DNA of 64,000 nt from Algoriphagus iocasae (GTDB taxonomy: Bacteria > Bacteroidota > Bacteroidia > Cytophagales > Cyclobacteriaceae), in the NCBI RefSeq assembly GCF_014206875.1, contig NZ_JACIJO010000001.1, positions 1,054,001 through 1,118,000 of the forward strand. Reading direction: 5' to 3'. The position numbers were made by a program, and so were the translations under genes. Under the pieces are notes generated by a model. It worked only from the letters and a program-made list of their open reading frames with translations. It was not told the origin of the DNA and ran no database searches. Below are positions 59,990-64,000 of the stretch, piece by piece. Position 1 is the stretch's first letter; every line of letters starts with the position of its first letter.

Positions 59990-61108
59990 ATGAAATCTAA
60001 CTTTCACATAATTGCTTTCTCAGCACTGATTTTTACGGCTTTTGCCTGCGGTTCAAAACAGCAGGCAGGTCCACCACCAGCCCCAGTTATTCCAGTGACT
60101 ACCTATAAAGTGGTTAAAAAATCTGTCAGAGGATTTGATCAATACCCGGCGACTTTGGTGCCAATGAATGAGGTGGAGATCAGACCTCAGATTTCTGGCT
60201 ATATCACCAATATTTATGTTCAGGATGGACAAATGGTAAAGAAAGGTCAAAAGCTTTACGAAATCGATAGAAGTAAATATGCAGCTTCACAGCAGCAGGC
60301 GCAGGCAAATGTGGCCAGTGCGGAAGCCAATCTTGCTAAACTGACAAAAGATCTGGAGCGCTATAAAAGATTGGATGAGCAAGATGCGATCGCCAAACAG
60401 CAATTGGATTATGCAGAAACTGCGGTTTTGGATGCCAAATCCCAACTTGCTTTTGCGAAAGCACAGCTTCAGTCTGCCAGTACAGATTATCAGTATTCTT
60501 TATTGACAGCTCCATTTGATGGGACAGTTGGAATTTCTCAGGTGAGAGTAGGTGCGCAGGTTTCTCCAGGCCAACCATTATTAAACACACTTTCTTCCAA
60601 TGACCCAATGTCTTTGAATTTTGTGGTGAATGAGCGAGAGATTCCTAGATACAACAAGCTTTTGAGAGAAGAAAATCAACCGGACTCTTTGTTTACGATC
60701 CAGTTTAGTGATGGGTCTTCTTATCCATTTCCTGGAAAATTCATCACGATTGATAGAGCAGTTGGAAGACAATCCGGTACGATCAATTTGAGAGTGAGAT
60801 TCCCAAATCCAAATCATGAATTAATCGCAGGTATGACTGTCAATCTTCAGGTTTTGAATGATGATATCGGTCCTCAATTGGCGATACCAGCTAAGGCAGT
60901 CGTCGAGCAAATGGGAGAATATTTTGTCTTTGTGGTACAGGAGGAAAATAAAGTTCACCAGCAAAAGGTGATACTTGGTACTCAACTAGGAGATGATATA
61001 GTAGTAAGAGATGGCCTGGCGGAAGGAACTGTCATCGTAGAGAGTGGCGTGCAGAAATTGAGAGAAGGCATTCAGATTACTACTGAATCGGCTGCTCCCC
61101 AACAATAA
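59990..61108 (+). CDS. RND efflux periplasmic adaptor (MFP) lipoprotein
   Basis: 372 residues. The N-terminus ends FTAFACG, so Cys20 may carry a lipid anchor to the inner membrane, and a Pro-rich spacer follows. The lipoyl half is PQISGYITNIYVQDGQMVKKGQKLYEID, and the coiled coil holds QQAQANVASAEANLAKLTKDLERYKRL. The second lipoyl half is LLTAPFDGTVGISQVRVGAQVSPGQPL. The C-terminal beta domain reads LRVRFPNPNHELIAGMTVNL. It joins the RND pump to the TolC tunnel. It lies 26 bases after TolC and 25 bases before the RND gene. Confidence 0.96.
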   Translation: MKSNFHIIAFSALIFTAFACGSKQQAGPPPAPVIPVTTYKVVKKSVRGFDQYPATLVPMNEVEIRPQISGYITNIYVQDGQMVKKGQKLYEIDRSKYAASQQQAQANVASAEANLAKLTKDLERYKRLDEQDAIAKQQLDYAETAVLDAKSQLAFAKAQLQSASTDYQYSLLTAPFDGTVGISQVRVGAQVSPGQPLLNTLSSNDPMSLNFVVNEREIPRYNKLLREENQPDSLFTIQFSDGSSYPFPGKFITIDRAVGRQSGTINLRVRFPNPNHELIAGMTVNLQVLNDDIGPQLAIPAKAVVEQMGEYFVFVVQEENKVHQQKVILGTQLGDDIVVRDGLAEGTVIVESGVQKLREGIQITTESAAPQQ

Positions 61109-61133
61109 TTTTTAAAGGATTGAATCAATAAAA

Positions 61134-64000
61134 ATGATATCAGACGTATTTATAAAACGACCGGTAACAGCAATGGTAATATCCATTGTGATAGTGCTGG
61201 TGGGGACATTGGCAATTCTCAATCTCCCCGTGACGCAATATCCCGACATTACTCCTCCAGTTGTAGCTATCGCAGCAAACTATACGGGTGCTGATGCGAA
61301 AACTGTGGAGGAAACGGTAGCAACGCCGATTGAAACTCAAGTAAATGGTACACCGGGGATGGCTTACATTTCATCTACCAATACCAGTACAGGTCAGATG
61401 AATGCCAACGTGACTTTTGAAGTTGGGACGGATATCGACATCGCCACACTTGATGTTCAAAACAGGGTGAGTATCGCAGAGCCACAACTTCCAGAAGCGG
61501 TTAGAAGGCTTGGCGTTGTGGTGAGAAAGAGAAATCCAAGTATCATGATGGTGGTGAGTATTACTTCGCCCAAAGGAACGCATGATCCGAAATTCCTTTC
61601 CAATTATGCCAACATTTACATCAAAGATGCACTATTGAGAGTCAATGGAGTAGGGGATATTACTCCGATTGGTCAGGATTTTAGTATGCGAATTTGGCTA
61701 AAGCCAGATAAACTCGCTCAGTATAATATTTCATCCAAAGAAGTGACTGCTGCGATTCAGGAGCAAAACCTTCAGGTAGCAGCTGGTACTGTGGGTGGAA
61801 TGCCTCAGTTTAATAGTCAGGCTTTTGAATATCCGATTACAGTCAACGGTCGATTAGAGCGGGCTGAAGAGTTCGAAGATATTGTTCTTCGTTCAAATCC
61901 TGCTGACGGTTCCTTGGTCTATTTGAGAGATGTTGCCAGAGTGGAATTAGGTCAGTTTGATTATAGCCGTTTTTCTATTTTGGATGGGAAAGATTCTGCA
62001 ATTCTTTTGGTGTATCAAGCTCCAGGAAGTAATGCATTGGAGACTGCTGAAGGTGTATATGCTGCTTTGGATGAGTTGAAAGCCAGTTTCCCAAATGACA
62101 TGGAATATACCATCTCATTCGAGTCCGTATCTGTGGTGGATGTTTCGATCAATGAGGTTCTTCACACTTTTATGGAAGCGCTGTTATTGGTGGTTATCGT
62201 GGTATTCTTGTTCCTTCAAAGTTGGAGAGCGACTTTGGTACCAGTGCTGGCAATTCCGGTTTCGATTATTGGTACGTTCATCTTTTTCCCATTACTTGGC
62301 TTTACGATCAATACGCTGACGCTATTTGGATTTGTTTTGGCAATCGGTATTGTGGTGGATGATGCGATTGTGGTAGTGGAGGCTGTTCAGCATTACATCG
62401 ATTCCAAAAAGATTTCTGCGAAAGAAGCGACCAAATTGGCAATGAAAGATATCACTGCTCCGGTTATTGCTATCGCATTGATTCTTTCTGCGGTATTTAT
62501 TCCAGTTGGATTTATTCCTGGGATCGTTGGTAGAATGTACCAGCAGTTTGCGATTACCATCGCGATTTCTGTATTGATTTCAGCTTTTGTCGCATTGAGT
62601 TTGACTCCAGCACTTTGTACGCTACTATTGAAGCCCTCTGAGGTAAATGAGCATGGCAAAGGCTTGAATAAGTTCTTCTATAAGTTCAACCTTTGGTTTG
62701 AAAGAACCACTAATTCTTACACCTCAGGGGTGAAGAAGTCGATCCGAAGAGCTCCTTTAGTGCTGATTTTATTGATCTGTATTTTCGCCGGTACTTTTGG
62801 CCTGTTCCAATCCAAACCTACAGGTTTCTTACCAACAGAGGATGAAGGTCGATTGTACATAACATTAGAGCTTCCAGAAAGTGCTTCTACCAGTCGAACT
62901 CGGGAAGTGATGATGCAGATGAATGACTTGATCCAAAATACGGATGGAGTCAATCACGTCACTGGTATCGGTGGATTGAACGTGATCAACTTCTCCTTTA
63001 AATCCAACTCAGCAACTTTCTTCGTGCAGATGGATCCATGGGAGGATAGAAAAGAGCCTTCCAAACAACTCTTTGGAATTATCGCACAATTGAACCAGAA
63101 GTTTACAGCCATAAAAGATGGAAATATTGTGGTGGTTCCGCCTCCTGCAATTCCGGGATTAGGTAGAACTGGTGGTTTCAGTTTTATGCTAGAGCAGCGT
63201 GCTGGTGGAGGAGATATTAAAGAATTTGAGCAAGTGATGGGTCAGTTTTTGGCAGCAGTCAATCAAAGACCGGAGATCGCTATGGCTTATAGTTTCTTCA
63301 ATGCCAGAACTCCTGGGTATCACATTACTGTAAACCGCGAAAAAGCGAAGAAGCTCGGAGTGCAGATGACCGATATCTTTAGCACGATGTCCAACTATAT
63401 GGGCAGTAATTATGTGAATGACTTCACCAGATACGGCCGAAATTTCCGCGTAGTTTCTCAGGCTGACACTTCTTATCGTTCCGGAATTGAAGACTTGAAA
63501 CAATATTACGTGTTGAATTCCAGCAGAGAATCTGTTCCACTTTCGGCTTTGGTGGATTATGAGGTGGTGGAAAATGCATCTGTGATTTCCCACTATAACC
63601 TTTTCAGATCTGCAGAAATCAACGGAAATGCCGCTCCAGGTTACAGTAGTGGTCAGGCTTTGGAAGCACTTCAGGAAGTGGCAGCCCAAGTATTACCTAG
63701 TGGTTATGGCTATGATTTCTCAGCCTTGAGTAGGGAAGAATTAGCTTCCGGTAATAGCACCATTTTGATTTTCGTGTTGGCTATTGTTTTGGTTTCCTTG
63801 CTTTTGGCAGCTCTTTATGAAAGTTGGTCTGTTCCATTCTCGGTTTTGCTGGCCCTTCCGTTGGGAGCTTTTGGAGCGATTGTCGCTCTTCACTTCTTAC
63901 CTAAGCTGGACAACAACGTATATGCGCAGATCGGTTTGGTGACTTTGATCGGTTTGGCAGCGAAGAATGCCATTTTGATAGTGGAATTTGCGAAAGAACG
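61134..64000 (+). CDS. HAE1-type RND efflux permease (AcrB-like), 3' end cut off by window
   Basis: At least 955 residues to the window end. It starts MISDVFIKRPVTAMV, the usual cytoplasmic start of AcrB-like pumps, then NLPVTQYPDITPPVV. The proton-relay pair is Asp409-Asp410 in GIVVDDAIVVVEA, and Lys944 in GLAAKNAILIVEFAKE matches the AcrB Lys940 position. Porter-domain motifs such as GFLPTEDEGRLY are also seen. The protein takes drugs or lipids from the periplasm or membrane and passes them to the TolC channel. About 90-100 C-terminal residues should lie past the window. It closes the TetR-TolC-MFP-RND operon. Confidence 0.96.
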   Translation, partial: MISDVFIKRPVTAMVISIVIVLVGTLAILNLPVTQYPDITPPVVAIAANYTGADAKTVEETVATPIETQVNGTPGMAYISSTNTSTGQMNANVTFEVGTDIDIATLDVQNRVSIAEPQLPEAVRRLGVVVRKRNPSIMMVVSITSPKGTHDPKFLSNYANIYIKDALLRVNGVGDITPIGQDFSMRIWLKPDKLAQYNISSKEVTAAIQEQNLQVAAGTVGGMPQFNSQAFEYPITVNGRLERAEEFEDIVLRSNPADGSLVYLRDVARVELGQFDYSRFSILDGKDSAILLVYQAPGSNALETAEGVYAALDELKASFPNDMEYTISFESVSVVDVSINEVLHTFMEALLLVVIVVFLFLQSWRATLVPVLAIPVSIIGTFIFFPLLGFTINTLTLFGFVLAIGIVVDDAIVVVEAVQHYIDSKKISAKEATKLAMKDITAPVIAIALILSAVFIPVGFIPGIVGRMYQQFAITIAISVLISAFVALSLTPALCTLLLKPSEVNEHGKGLNKFFYKFNLWFERTTNSYTSGVKKSIRRAPLVLILLICIFAGTFGLFQSKPTGFLPTEDEGRLYITLELPESASTSRTREVMMQMNDLIQNTDGVNHVTGIGGLNVINFSFKSNSATFFVQMDPWEDRKEPSKQLFGIIAQLNQKFTAIKDGNIVVVPPPAIPGLGRTGGFSFMLEQRAGGGDIKEFEQVMGQFLAAVNQRPEIAMAYSFFNARTPGYHITVNREKAKKLGVQMTDIFSTMSNYMGSNYVNDFTRYGRNFRVVSQADTSYRSGIEDLKQYYVLNSSRESVPLSALVDYEVVENASVISHYNLFRSAEINGNAAPGYSSGQALEALQEVAAQVLPSGYGYDFSALSREELASGNSTILIFVLAIVLVSLLLAALYESWSVPFSVLLALPLGAFGAIVALHFLPKLDNNVYAQIGLVTLIGLAAKNAILIVEFAKE

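Overview
The window reads as a chromosomal segment of a Bacteroidota bacterium, most likely order Cytophagales and close to Cyclobacteriaceae/Algoriphagus. This is inferred from gene content and low-GC coding style, not from a search. Supporting signs are Bacteroidota-specific families (DUF3822, a LptE-like lipoprotein in a secG operon, AsmA-like giant, MGGGAGF-type small membrane protein), weak Shine-Dalgarno sequences, two TAnnTTTG-type promoter boxes and a GGM-tailed GroEL. No rRNA, tRNA, CRISPR array, prophage or intact insertion sequence was seen; the region looks like stable chromosome.

Layout. 1-8.6 kb: small, mostly plus-strand metabolic and stress genes (YdeI-like protein, tandem SGNH esterase, three GNAT acetyltransferases, class V aminotransferase-like protein, VOC protein, S10 carboxypeptidase, SxxK serine hydrolase), then an orphan response regulator. 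9.1-20.8 kb: mainly minus-strand housekeeping (groES-groEL, sterol-desaturase-like enzyme, the miaB / sigma-54 activator / lptE / TPR-like / secG run, pabB-dinB, YceI). 20.9-27.1 kb: gamma carbonic anhydrase, a membrane protein, and a tight five-gene operon of an esterase, an ATP-grasp ligase, a GCS2-type carboxylate-amine ligase, a class I amidotransferase-like protein and a second, unusual ATP-grasp-like protein. 27.1-33.1 kb: pyrE, coaD-DUF3822-pilin-like cluster, two NUDIX proteins, a RecD-like helicase and a DUF1573 protein. 33.2-40.2 kb: secreted esterases, a GH39-like glycosidase, an MsbA-like ABC exporter and a HAD phosphatase. 40.3-43.2 kb: a TPP-riboswitch-led operon (methyltransferase, AIR-synthase-fold protein, ThiE-like protein, Trm112-like zinc protein). 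43.2-49.5 kb: a non-phosphorylating L-fucose (or related deoxysugar) catabolic cluster with an FucP-type permease. 49.6-56.7 kb: AsmA-like protein, cyclophilin, GAF histidine kinase, acyltransferase and an esterase paralogous to the one at 33.3 kb. 56.8-64 kb: AI-2E family transporter, then a TetR-TolC-MFP-RND efflux operon cut by the window end.

The two best candidates for under-described biology are the amidoligase operon at 22.2-27.1 kb, which carries three predicted amide-bond-forming ligases with two hydrolases and should make or remodel a small peptide-like molecule, and the TPP-riboswitch operon at 40.3-43.2 kb, whose ThiE-like and ThiL/HypE-superfamily proteins have altered signature motifs and travel with a methyltransferase and Trm112-like partner. 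Clear regulatory structures include the TPP riboswitch, an 18-bp TetR-type palindrome before the efflux operon, paired TGTCAG inverted repeats between groES and its divergent neighbour, and several Rho-independent terminators.
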